The position numbers and the translations under genes are program-made. Below are positions 16,989-25,669 of a stretch of DNA of 64,000 nt, one piece after another. The DNA is taken from positions 1-64,000 of the forward strand of contig SVFS01000001.1 in NCBI GenBank assembly GCA_015056725.1. The letters are read 5' to 3'. The notes below the pieces were generated by a model. That model worked only from the letters and a program-made list of their open reading frames with translations, was not told the origin of the DNA and made no database searches. The stretch is from Lachnospiraceae bacterium. GTDB taxonomy: Bacteria; Bacillota; Clostridia; Lachnospirales; Lachnospiraceae. Every line of letters starts with the position of its first letter. The first letter of the stretch is position 1.

Positions 16989-17843
16989 TTACTCCTCCAA
17001 CGAATTATCCTGCTGACAAAACGAACAAATTTTCTGGGTATCCAAAAAAAACCTCTTCCTAGAACCTTGTTCATACATCTTAATTACCGTATTCTCATTA
17101 CCGTACTTCTTTTTTACTCTTTCAGCAAGCTGCTTATATGAAAGATTTTCTTCTCCTACATTATAAATTCCCTTGGCATTTTTGTTTTCTAACATATTCT
17201 TTATTATTTTGCACACAAACTCTATTGATACAAAACTACTTACTCTCTCTCCATTGCCAAACACTTCAATCACATTCTTGTCCAAAATGCCTTGCTTCAT
17301 AACTGGAATTATCCTATCTTCCCTCAATCCATCACCATAGATTTGAGCTAGTCGAAGATGAATTATTCTACATTCGCTTTGTATCCCATAATCAAACATA
17401 TTTTCAGCGCAAAACTTTGACAATCCATATAAGCAATCTGTATTGCAGGACATCCGTATTTCTGATTTTTCATTATATACACCATCTTCATTTGGATATA
17501 CTGCCATCGATGAGCAATTTATAAATGTGTCACATTTTAATTGATTAGCGAGTTTTATTGTGTTTTTCGTGATTTCAAGATTATCTTCCAAAACTTTCAT
17601 TTCGTCATCTTTTGTCATAGTTCCATCTACTAATCTTGCTGCTGTATGAATAATCGCATCAATATGCAACTTATTCATATTTCGTAAAAAACACTCTACA
17701 CTTCTCTTATCCAACAAATCCAAATAAAATAACTCATTCTCGCTATGCCTGTTTGTTGCTATTATACTATATCTTGAAGCAAGTTCTTTTTGCAAATGTT
17801 TTCCCAAAAAGCCATTTGCACCCGTAATTAACACTTTTTTCAT
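16989..17843 (-). CDS. NAD-dependent epimerase/dehydratase (SDR), unknown sugar
   Basis: Extended SDR enzyme of 284 residues. The dinucleotide-binding ITGANGFLGKHL is at residues 5-16, an active-site pair YGLSK follows INCSSMAVY, and IYNVGEENLSYKQLA lies in the substrate domain. It should oxidise, reduce or epimerise a nucleotide sugar or a related small molecule. Its start overlaps the ATP-grasp gene by four bases (ATGA), so the two are coupled. SDR enzymes of this type are not part of the standard legionaminic acid route, though Campylobacter PtmA is also an SDR of the legionaminic set. Substrate unknown. Confidence 0.75.
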   Translation of the reverse strand: MKKVLITGANGFLGKHLQKELASRYSIIATNRHSENELFYLDLLDKRSVECFLRNMNKLHIDAIIHTAARLVDGTMTKDDEMKVLEDNLEITKNTIKLANQLKCDTFINCSSMAVYPNEDGVYNEKSEIRMSCNTDCLYGLSKFCAENMFDYGIQSECRIIHLRLAQIYGDGLREDRIIPVMKQGILDKNVIEVFGNGERVSSFVSIEFVCKIIKNMLENKNAKGIYNVGEENLSYKQLAERVKKKYGNENTVIKMYEQGSRKRFFLDTQKICSFCQQDNSLEE

Positions 17844-18820
17844 TCCACTAATCTCTCATCATAATAACGATATGCTTCACCCGGCAAAAGATTCATTGCT
17901 GGAATTTCCCATCCTAGAATAGTACAAACAATATATTCCACTTCATTATAACCGAAAAGCGAACGCATATGTGTTGTTCCCGAGAATCTCGGATTAATCT
18001 CAAACAAATATGGTTTTCCATCTTGACCAATTCTTAATTGCAAATTACAGCTCCCAAATGGCGTTAATCTATCTCCAATATCTTTTATATAATCAACAAT
18101 AACCTGTTCTTTATTTCCGCTAAATCTTGCCGTAGCAGTATTTCCTTCCTTTAATGTCCTTCTTAAAACTATACTATTACAAAACTCATTATTCATATAT
18201 ATTATACCACATGTATATTCTGTTTGTTCTGTACCTATTGCTTCTTGAATAATAAATCCCTGTCCAACATGCGTATTGATAATACCTTCCATTTCTCTCG
18301 CGTTTTTAACTAATTTTACCCCTCTGCTTCTTGCTCCTTTTCTAGGCTTTACAATAACAGGATATACGATTTTTTCTATTTCAGCCTCCTCCAAAAGAAC
18401 TGTTCTAGGTGCATTTAATCCATTTTCCACCAAAAATTCATAGGTCTTATATTTGTCGTTTCCAATTTCAATAACCGTTGAATCTGATACTACAACCGTA
18501 CAATTATATTTATTTTTTAGTTCTTCTCTCATATTAGCAAAATATTCCAACTCAAAATCAACACCAATAAAGAGAATATTTATTTTTTCTTTTACAATTA
18601 TACTGATTACTTTTTCCTTCCATTCATCAACCTTCTTTATATCCAATAAATCAGGTAATAAATAATTCTTTTCGCACCAATAACTCCCTACCGTTCCACT
18701 AAAGTAATCGCAACCTACGATACGAATTTTCTTATTAATAAAACTCTTTTTGATACACTTGATTATTGCCTGCCCTATTAATGATCCTGTTCCTGTTATC
18801 AATATATTTGCTTCATTCAT
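17840..18820 (-). CDS. ATP-grasp ligase, carbamoyl-phosphate-synthase-like
   Basis: Protein of 326 residues. An N-terminal Rossmann-like pre-ATP-grasp part (ANILITGTGSLIGQAIIKC) is followed by an ATP-grasp domain with VIVKPRKGARSRGVKL (ATP-binding lysines and glycine loop), FIIQEAIG and the metal-binding end CNLQLRIGQDGKPYLFEINP RFSGTT (about 260-285). ATP-grasp enzymes couple ATP hydrolysis to joining a carboxylate to an amine or thiol. Here a plausible product is an amino-acyl or peptidyl decoration of a sugar. It shares TAATG with the PHP gene before it and ATGA with the SDR after it. Fold certain, substrate unknown. Confidence 0.8.
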   Translation of the reverse strand: MNEANILITGTGSLIGQAIIKCIKKSFINKKIRIVGCDYFSGTVGSYWCEKNYLLPDLLDIKKVDEWKEKVISIIVKEKINILFIGVDFELEYFANMREELKNKYNCTVVVSDSTVIEIGNDKYKTYEFLVENGLNAPRTVLLEEAEIEKIVYPVIVKPRKGARSRGVKLVKNAREMEGIINTHVGQGFIIQEAIGTEQTEYTCGIIYMNNEFCNSIVLRRTLKEGNTATARFSGNKEQVIVDYIKDIGDRLTPFGSCNLQLRIGQDGKPYLFEINPRFSGTTHMRSLFGYNEVEYIVCTILGWEIPAMNLLPGEAYRYYDERLVE

Positions 18821-19509
18821 TACACAAAACTCCTATTCGAAATATTATCGATCTCATGTGCATCGGAGCCCGCTGATACATATGGATCGAATTTATATAA
18901 CAGTCTTTTTATTAACTGCTCATATTTATAATGATACTTGTAATTGTACTCAAACACAACGCCCGTTTTAGAGCAAGCCTCTATTATTTCTTCAAAATAC
19001 TCTTCTGGAAACTCCTTATATGTTGACAACGACATTCCACCGCAATGTCCCAAAACATCAATGCTGCCATTTATTGCCGCTATAGATAATTCCTTTTCCA
19101 TTCTTGCTAATTCTTTATATGAAAAATCCTTAGGGAAATGATAATCATTTTCATATGGGATTCGGTGTACACTTCCAATTATGAAATCTGCTTTTTGCAT
19201 TGCTTCAATCGGAATGTCTAATTCTCCATCTAACCCCATTACTTTAGCCTCAAAGCCACAGTAGATATTAATTTTTGAATGCTTATCTGCTTGTCTAACT
19301 GCATCCAAATAATCATAATAATAATCCGATGTTTTTCTAATATGATCCGTTATTGCAATTGCATCAAGTCTATTTTTTTCAGCCTGATAAATCATCTCTC
19401 CTATAGAATTTTTCCCATCGGTCCATTTAGTATGCATATGCATATCAATTCTAGAATTTGTTTCACATAATTCCGACATTCTAAGAAAAACTGGTACTTT
19501 ATGTGTCAT
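18820..19509 (-). CDS. PHP-domain metal-dependent phosphoesterase-like protein
   Basis: Protein of 229 residues and a single PHP domain: motif I DMHMHTKWTDG (D22, H24, H26), motif II AIAITDHIRK, an HCGG motif around residue 150 and the final GSDAHE near the C terminus. These residues bind two or three metal ions. Family members hydrolyse phosphate esters (histidinol phosphatase, cyclic-phosphate and polymerase-associated enzymes). It overlaps the LegG gene by 11 bases at its start and the ATP-grasp gene by one base at its end. It may remove a phosphate from an intermediate made in this cassette; the legionaminic route as known has no obvious place for it. Confidence 0.75.
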   Translation of the reverse strand: MTHKVPVFLRMSELCETNSRIDMHMHTKWTDGKNSIGEMIYQAEKNRLDAIAITDHIRKTSDYYYDYLDAVRQADKHSKINIYCGFEAKVMGLDGELDIPIEAMQKADFIIGSVHRIPYENDYHFPKDFSYKELARMEKELSIAAINGSIDVLGHCGGMSLSTYKEFPEEYFEEIIEACSKTGVVFEYNYKYHYKYEQLIKRLLYKFDPYVSAGSDAHEIDNISNRSFV

Positions 19510-20641
19510 AGAACTCCTTCTTTAAGTTTATATTCTCGCCTTTTAATACCTCTTTTAATATTTGCACCATCTTTTTTGATGTATCTCCGTCTCCATATAT
19601 GTTTGTATCTATATGTGGAATCAATTGTGCTTTATCGATTGCTTCTATAATACTCTCTTTATTCATAGCACAATTTACAATCGTCTCTGCAACGATTCTT
19701 CCCTTCTGTCGATCTCCTATATTTATAGTCGGCGTCCCTAGTATTGGTGCCTCTACCATTCCACTTGATGAATTTCCTAATACAAATTCAGCATATTTTA
19801 GAGCACTTAGATATCTTAACATTCCAAGAGAGTCAACTAAAGTTGCATTATCATGAGAAGCAACGTAATCTGCAAAAATATTATTTATACTATTCCCTCC
19901 AACATCAGCATTTGCTTTCGTAATCAAATAATAGTATTCCTTTTTTTCTTCCATCACACGGCATAACTCTAATGCCGGACCGGTTGCCTCCTGATTATCC
20001 AATGTAACTGGATGTAGCGTTACTACTACATATTTTGTATCTAAAGGTATTCCTACATCTTGTCTGAGTTCATTTTCTTCCAACAATTTTTCCCTTCTTA
20101 TGTTTTCCCTACCAAGTGCACCAACATTAAACACTCTATTCGGACTTTCACCAAGTTGAATTACCCGCTTGCTATATATATCAGTTGTTGTGAAATGCAA
20201 ATAACTCATTTTCGTCAGAGAATGTCTGATACAATCATCTACTGCCCCCATTGTTACTTCACCACCACTATAATGTGCAATAGGTATGTGCTCATTTAGT
20301 GCCGCACAAGCAACTCCCAACATTTCTGTTCTATCTCCAGATACCAATAATATATCCGGCTTGGATACTCTGAAATAATCCGCAAAACCATTTATAGCAT
20401 TCGCCATTACTCTAGAAATATCATATGGTGTGTTTCCGTCAGATAAAATTGGGATTTCACATGAAATTGGAATTTTTGCATTTACAATTTCATTAATTGT
20501 AAAACCATGTTGATGTGAAAGGTGAGTACCTGAAACTAATAATTCCAATTCCAATTCATCATCTTTTAGTACGCGCTTCAAAAAGGGATATAACAATCCA
20601 AATTCTGCACGTGTTGTTGTTACAACTGCTATTTTAAACAT
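19499..20641 (-). CDS. legG: hydrolysing UDP/GDP-sugar 2-epimerase (NeuC/LegG)
   Basis: Protein of 380 residues of the NeuC-type hydrolysing 2-epimerase family (GT-B fold). Landmarks are VVTTTRAEFGLLYPFLKRV at the N terminus, GTHLSHQHGFT, VSGDRTEMLG, HYSGGEVTMGAVDD, VTLHPVT and GNSSSGMVEAP near residue 290. It removes the nucleotide and inverts C2 of UDP- or GDP-2,4-diacetamido-2,4,6-trideoxyglucose to release the mannose-configured sugar consumed by LegI. It follows the amidotransferase gene by 31 bases. The family is clear; LegG is preferred over NeuC because a LegC homologue is present. Confidence 0.85.
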   Translation of the reverse strand: MFKIAVVTTTRAEFGLLYPFLKRVLKDDELELELLVSGTHLSHQHGFTINEIVNAKIPISCEIPILSDGNTPYDISRVMANAINGFADYFRVSKPDILLVSGDRTEMLGVACAALNEHIPIAHYSGGEVTMGAVDDCIRHSLTKMSYLHFTTTDIYSKRVIQLGESPNRVFNVGALGRENIRREKLLEENELRQDVGIPLDTKYVVVTLHPVTLDNQEATGPALELCRVMEEKKEYYYLITKANADVGGNSINNIFADYVASHDNATLVDSLGMLRYLSALKYAEFVLGNSSSGMVEAPILGTPTINIGDRQKGRIVAETIVNCAMNKESIIEAIDKAQLIPHIDTNIYGDGDTSKKMVQILKEVLKGENINLKKEFYDT

Positions 20642-20672
20642 TTTTCAACTCTCTCTTACAAAATCACACTAG

Positions 20673-21788
20673 CTACTCATTCCAGATAGGATTCTTTAAT
20701 ACCCAACTTCCCATCTCGCTTTTCTCAAAAATATCTTTGTTATAGATTTTATCTATAATACTCCAAAACTCACTTTCTTTATATCCACAAAACTCACAAA
20801 AATCCTGTACCGCTAACGCATCCAATGCTCCATCATGCTTTCTAACCAATTCTATGGCTTCTTCCCTACTCATCATTCCATATCGCACAAATCTAGCCGC
20901 GTAATCCGTTGCAATCGAATGTCCAAATTTAGGATACTTAAGCCATGGATGAACCAAATACGCTCTACTATCAACCTGATCGTAATCTTCAATATGATGT
21001 GAACGCCGCCACTCGTGTGACAAATCGTGAAAGCCATGTTTTTTGGCAAACTCATAATTTTCCACACTATTCCACGGTAAAAAATAAGAAATATAGATTG
21101 GATCCAATTTATCCATTTCTTCTTTCTTTGGTGCTCTGGTTAAAACCAAATCCTGTGCAGTAACATTTGCATTAGCAATTAATTCGTCCTCACTTATTTC
21201 CGATGCCACACCATTATTAATCTGATTTCTTGCAGAATATGTTTCTTCATAATCTGCTCCACCATATTCATAACTCACATTTTCACCATATACCAGCAAA
21301 GGTGTATTATACTTCAAAGACATAAGTAATGGATACGTATAAATCAATCTGTCAATAAACCATGTTGGTTTTCCGTATTTTTCGAACATATATCTCATTA
21401 ATTTCTTTTGAGTTCTTCTATCTGGCTTAATGCTAATAATATTACAACCAAATTCTTCAGAAAGATTTTGAATATTATGAACCCCCGCTTCCGTCATCGG
21501 GAAATTATCTTCTACAGAAAAAAGTATTGGATTCATATTCATCACATTTTTCATTAAATGAACCTGATAATGGCTATCTTTTCCCCCCGAAACAGCAATC
21601 GCACAATCATATCCGTCTCCATTCATTCCGCGATACTTTTCACAAATTGTTTCGAATTCCTTCCATCTTGCATCCCAATCTATTTTTTTTCTTCTCTCAT
21701 ATGATTGACAAGCCGAACAAATTCCCTCTTCATTAAAAGTAATTCCCGGTCTTGTATCTGGCATAACACACTTCTTACAATACTTCAT
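20673..21788 (-). CDS. N-acetyl sugar amidotransferase (PseA/PtmG/WbpG type)
   Basis: Protein of 371 residues. The N terminus carries a zinc-like cysteine set CKKCVMPDTRPGITF and CSACQSYE (C-x2-C, then C-x2-C), followed by the PP-loop ATP-pyrophosphatase signature AVSGGKDSHYQVHL. This is the WbpG/PseA/PtmG family, which adenylates and amidates an N-acetyl group to form an acetamidino group. In Campylobacter, PtmG does this on legionaminic acid, so an acetamidino-legionaminate is likely here. No HisH- or HisF-like ammonia supplier is encoded in the window. Start: the ATG at 21788 has AAGGAGG nine bases before it; open frame continues to 21833 without a ribosome site. Confidence 0.85.
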   Translation of the reverse strand: MKYCKKCVMPDTRPGITFNEEGICSACQSYERRKKIDWDARWKEFETICEKYRGMNGDGYDCAIAVSGGKDSHYQVHLMKNVMNMNPILFSVEDNFPMTEAGVHNIQNLSEEFGCNIISIKPDRRTQKKLMRYMFEKYGKPTWFIDRLIYTYPLLMSLKYNTPLLVYGENVSYEYGGADYEETYSARNQINNGVASEISEDELIANANVTAQDLVLTRAPKKEEMDKLDPIYISYFLPWNSVENYEFAKKHGFHDLSHEWRRSHHIEDYDQVDSRAYLVHPWLKYPKFGHSIATDYAARFVRYGMMSREEAIELVRKHDGALDALAVQDFCEFCGYKESEFWSIIDKIYNKDIFEKSEMGSWVLKNPIWNE

Positions 21789-21959
21789 TCGTTTCATCCT
21801 CCTTAAAAAGCATTTTTCCAAAATTAACAACATTCCCTGCTTGTCATTTATTATCGATATATTTTGGTGGAGTACACTTTTCTCGCTTAAACAAACATTT
21901 TATTTTGTGTAGTTTAATAGTAATGCAAACGTGAGCCTGATTCGCCTACCCCTTAGCTC

Positions 21960-22522
21960 TCATCCAAGTTCTAGATTTTTTGCAGTAAAAACTTCTATCA
22001 TTGCTTCCATCATAAATGAAAAAATATCAATGTCTTGCCTTTGAACATACAATCTAACGATGATAAATGCAACAGCATCCGTCTTTCCTCTAGCACCATG
22101 ACTAACTGGAGTATCAAAAGTTGTATGTAGCACCATTTTCTTATCTATGATCGTTCAATTAAGAAATTTATAACAGCACGGTACTTTCCACAAACATCTC
22201 CTCTTTCAAGCATATGGACGATTATAGTATTTCTCATGGAATATAACATATGATTATACTCTCATTTTTCTTATCAATGTAGTTGAATAACATTTCCAAA
22301 CAAAGACCGTAATACCTAACAGTATCTCCCCCTGCAAATATGTTTTTCCAACTAAATGTACCTATATTTACCACTTTACCATCTAACTTCGTCATCAATT
22401 TTATAGCTTCTAGCAAGCTTACATAAGGATTTAATTGCACTATCACTTTTTTCTAACAATTCCACTGTTACTGAAATTGTAATTCCACCACTTACAAGCA
22501 TTCTAACAACATTCGTAGACAT
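21960..22522 (-). pseudogene. decayed protein gene, several frameshifts, family not recognised
   Basis: The 715-base gap 21834-22548 contains no intact gene but a chain of short minus-strand frames with protein-like composition. They begin MSTNVVRMLVSGGITISVTV at 22522, continue in another frame with KVVNIGTFSWKNIFAGGDTV (within 22234-22446), then MLYSMRNTIIVHMLERGDV (about 22137-22240), then MVLHTTFDTPVSHGARGKTD (22136-21960, 58 residues). The order and near-continuity suggest one former gene of roughly 180 residues broken by frameshifts. I do not recognise the family. The stretch 21834-21959 may hold a promoter for the amidotransferase-LegG segment (TTGCAT with an AT-rich -10 is a weak candidate). 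Confidence 0.45.
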
Positions 22523-22548
22523 ATTCTATTCCGCGAAATATTTCACTT

Positions 22549-23700
22549 CTAATAATTCAAAATTTGTTCCACAATTCGTTCCACCTCTTCGATTCCCAAG
22601 TTAGTACTACAGGGAATATTAACAATCCTTTCCCAATAAAGAATTGCCTTTTCAATTCTATATGCTTTTTCACTAACATATGGAATTTGTTGATGAATCA
22701 AGCCCCAAATAGGGCGAGTCTGAATCTGCTTCTTCGATAAATATTTAATTATTCCATCTCGTGTCTTTATATCGTCACAAAACAAAGCATAAAACCATCG
22801 GTTGCTACGAATGTCATTTCTTACATCCAACAACTTATATCTACTATTTTTAAATAAACTCTTATACATCAAATAATTATCTTCTTTTGTCTGAATAAAT
22901 CCTTCTAGCTGCTCTAACTGAGCCAATCCTATTGCCGCCTGAATATTTGTCATTCGATAGTTATATCCTATTTCATCATGCAAAAAATTTACTTCATCAC
23001 TTTTAGCCTGTGTTGTTAAATGCTTCGCTTTCTTTAAGCAGTTTTCATCATTTGAAATAATCATCCCTCCCCCACCGGTTGTCATGATTTTATTTCCATT
23101 AAAAGAATATACCCCAAAATCTCCAATAGTTCCTGCATACTTTCCCACATACCGACCACTAATATAATATGATCCTATCGCTTCTGTTGCATCCTCCACG
23201 ACTTTCAAATGATATTTTGTAGCAATCTCCATAATTGCAACCATGTCAGCCATGTTGCCAAATACATGCACAATCACGATTGCTTTAATATGCTTATGAG
23301 TCACTTTATCAATCAACTTTCCTGCTTCAATCACGCATTCTTCTCTGCAATATTGTTCGAGTTTAATCGGATCCATACACAACGAATCGTCACAATCCAT
23401 AAATATAGGACTTGCACCAATATATTTTACTGGATTTACCGCTGCAATAAAAGTCAATGTAGGTACAAAAACTGCATCATCCATTGTTATTCCAGCAAGT
23501 AATAAAGAAATATGCAAACCAGATGTTCCATTTTGGCATGATACCGCACCTTTTGCATTCACATACTCTGCAATTTTTTCTTCAAATTCTGCCACATACC
23601 GTCCTGCCGTTGACACCCATTCTGACTCAATCGCATCTGTAACATATTTCAATTCATTCCCTTTTAAATTTGGCACCGAAAGCGGTATAAAACTATTCAT
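22549..23700 (-). CDS. legC: LegC-family 4-aminotransferase
   Basis: PLP aminotransferase of the DegT/DnrJ/EryC1 fold, 383 residues. Schiff-base lysine K204 is in YSFNGNKIMTTGGGG and PLP-binding D170 in VVEDATEAIG; GTSGLH near 58-63 binds the phosphate. The N-terminal IPLSVPNLKGNELKYV and ESEWVSTAGRYV are characteristic of LegC-type enzymes. These transfer an amino group from glutamate to C4 of a nucleotide-linked 4-keto-6-deoxy-GlcNAc on the way to legionaminic acid. The substrate would come from the dehydratase encoded just upstream, 60 bases away. Distinct from the PseC-type enzyme at 5091-6284. Confidence 0.88.
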   Translation of the reverse strand: MNSFIPLSVPNLKGNELKYVTDAIESEWVSTAGRYVAEFEEKIAEYVNAKGAVSCQNGTSGLHISLLLAGITMDDAVFVPTLTFIAAVNPVKYIGASPIFMDCDDSLCMDPIKLEQYCREECVIEAGKLIDKVTHKHIKAIVIVHVFGNMADMVAIMEIATKYHLKVVEDATEAIGSYYISGRYVGKYAGTIGDFGVYSFNGNKIMTTGGGGMIISNDENCLKKAKHLTTQAKSDEVNFLHDEIGYNYRMTNIQAAIGLAQLEQLEGFIQTKEDNYLMYKSLFKNSRYKLLDVRNDIRSNRWFYALFCDDIKTRDGIIKYLSKKQIQTRPIWGLIHQQIPYVSEKAYRIEKAILYWERIVNIPCSTNLGIEEVERIVEQILNY

Positions 23701-23760
23701 ACTACGTATCCCTCATTACTACTTCATTTCATATTTCTATTCTCTATCATTAAAAAAATT

Positions 23761-24969
23761 TCACATTTTACTATCTAATGATTTCCCCGTTTCAATATGT
23801 TGAAATGATGGAAGATACTCTTTCATTATATTCACAATTTCTTCTTTGGTTATAGATTCTTTTTCGAAAACACTTTCCATTCTGTTGAGTAATATCTCCA
23901 ATCTATCTTTATTGGGAATTTTTTTCCTCACTATAACACCGAGTGAAGAAAAGCGTGTTGTGTCTGTCACTTCTACATCTGTAACGAATTCTTCAAATTC
24001 CTTTTCTCCTGATGTGTTAGAAACAGAATAATATACCGGATAAAGTCTACTTCCATTTTGCAATTCTTTTGCTTTTTCTTTTGCTTCTTCATCTGAATCA
24101 CACTCCAATAGCTCGTAACCATTATAGTGTAGCAACTCCGTAGCAATTGCATCAAAAGTCATCATTTGTGACTCTTCCAATTTGGGGTAGAATATTTCTC
24201 TATTTTTTCCCAACATACATGCTAACATACAAATTTGTCCACTTTCTTCCGGAGACACAAAATACCTTTTCACATCCATCGGTGCACTCAATGGTTGCAA
24301 TTTTTCCATTCTCGCCAGAAAACCTGCCAAAAGGGAACCATTTGAGAATGCTACATTTGCAAATCTAGCTGTTATTACAGGAAATATATCCGAGTAAGAA
24401 AAAATCAGGTCTTCCATAACCCTCTTGCTTGCTCCCATAATATTAACCGGATTCGTTGCCTTATCTGTAGAAACGCAGAAATATTCCTCAGGAGGAAATT
24501 CTGCTAAAAGATCAAGCAAGAATTTTGCATGTAATAAATTGTTTTGAAGCAGTGCCTCAATAGAATATATATCCTTTTCTGAACGAACATGTTTGTGTGC
24601 AGAAAAATTTGCTACTATGTCAAATCCTTTATGTGCTCTAAACATCTTTTCAAAAACTTTAGATGCGTAGTCCATTGGATATGTTATATAATCTTTAGGA
24701 ATATACAACTCGTGTGTACTACGTATATCTCTTGTTAATTCTGTCAAAGCGTTTTCATTTATATCTACAACTACCAGGGCACCGGGACGAAATGATAGTA
24801 TGGCTTTAATAAAGGAGGAACCAATAGAACCTGCTCCACCTATTACAAGTACAGTTTTATTTGCTATTTTCTCCACTAATCGCTCCTTGTTTTGAAGCAA
24901 ATCGTCCAAAAACATGCTAGAATCTCTTTTAACTACTTTTTCGTAAATAAATTTTTCTAAATCTGTCAT
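23761..24969 (-). CDS. nucleotide-GlcNAc 4,6-dehydratase (Polysacc_synt_2 type), LegB role
   Basis: Soluble SDR dehydratase of 402 residues. NAD(P)-binding VLVIGGAGSIGSSFIKAI lies at about 40-57. The active-site region VSTDKATNPVNIMGASKRVM carries methionine where classic SDRs have tyrosine, as in the FlaA1/PglF group. N- and C-terminal helical extensions surround the core. It should make the 4-keto-6-deoxy-GlcNAc nucleotide used by the adjacent LegC. It is unlike the RmlB-type LegB of Campylobacter in sequence class, so the LegB function is inferred from its neighbours. It opens the nonulosonate cassette, 34 bases after a methyltransferase gene is read in the other direction of the operon order (25004). 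Confidence 0.8.
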   Translation of the reverse strand: MTDLEKFIYEKVVKRDSSMFLDDLLQNKERLVEKIANKTVLVIGGAGSIGSSFIKAILSFRPGALVVVDINENALTELTRDIRSTHELYIPKDYITYPMDYASKVFEKMFRAHKGFDIVANFSAHKHVRSEKDIYSIEALLQNNLLHAKFLLDLLAEFPPEEYFCVSTDKATNPVNIMGASKRVMEDLIFSYSDIFPVITARFANVAFSNGSLLAGFLARMEKLQPLSAPMDVKRYFVSPEESGQICMLACMLGKNREIFYPKLEESQMMTFDAIATELLHYNGYELLECDSDEEAKEKAKELQNGSRLYPVYYSVSNTSGEKEFEEFVTDVEVTDTTRFSSLGVIVRKKIPNKDRLEILLNRMESVFEKESITKEEIVNIMKEYLPSFQHIETGKSLDSKM

Positions 24970-25003
24970 TTCATATCACCATTTATTCAAATAATTAATA
25001 CTT

Positions 25004-25615
25004 TCATCTTTTACACTTCTCCAAAACAGCTATAAAGTGCAATTGTCTGTCAAACAAAAAATGAAATATACTCGTATAAAGATTTAATTGTCGCTGCGTT
25101 TTAACAATCTTTAGACCATTATTTTCAAAAATCTCTTTCCACTGCTTAGCTGTTTGGTAATTATATGGAAGCCTAACATGATAATGCGCATTTCCAACAT
25201 AGTCCATCGCTCTCAACTTCAAGTAAGAAATAATACCATTCTTAACATGATCTTTGATTATAACATATTTACTGCTTACTCTGACCAATTCCGATACAAT
25301 TGCATTTGGACTATCCGTATGATGTAAAACATCTATCGCCATAACCGTATCAAACACACCATCATCATAAGGAATATTTTTGCCATCATATTCTTTCACA
25401 TTAATATATGTATTGGACCGAACCAATACATCAATCCCCTGTATTCGTATATCTTTATTCTTTTCCAATAAATAGCTGTCTATTTTTCCATCGCCACAGC
25501 CTACATCCAGTACATTCTTGGAATCCTTCAGCAATGGCGAAATCAATTCTGTCAATCTTATCATTCTTCTAGAATATACCAACTTATTATGAAAAATCTT
25601 TGTTATTCTTGCCAT
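25004..25615 (-). CDS. class I SAM-dependent methyltransferase
   Basis: Methyltransferase of 203 residues of the Methyltransf_11 kind. The SAM-binding motif I VLDVGCGDGKIDSYLL is at about residues 36-51, motif II includes RIQGIDV, and DTVMAIDVLHH is the post-II/III segment. The C-terminal part is basic. It lies between the nonulosonate cassette and a GtrB-like glycosyltransferase, so it may methylate a sugar or a lipid-linked intermediate. No substrate can be read from the sequence. Confidence 0.8.
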   Translation of the reverse strand: MARITKIFHNKLVYSRRMIRLTELISPLLKDSKNVLDVGCGDGKIDSYLLEKNKDIRIQGIDVLVRSNTYINVKEYDGKNIPYDDGVFDTVMAIDVLHHTDSPNAIVSELVRVSSKYVIIKDHVKNGIISYLKLRAMDYVGNAHYHVRLPYNYQTAKQWKEIFENNGLKIVKTQRQLNLYTSIFHFLFDRQLHFIAVLEKCKR

Positions 25616-25669
25616 TTTTTACATCCTTTACTAAACTTATCATATGATCTTATTCTTTGTCAGTTTTAC

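Noticed and set aside
21834..21990. Promoter before the amidotransferase gene
   Set aside because: TTGCAT with a 17-base spacer exists, but the -10 is poor (AAATAA) and the distance is not distinctive; noted only as a weak candidate.
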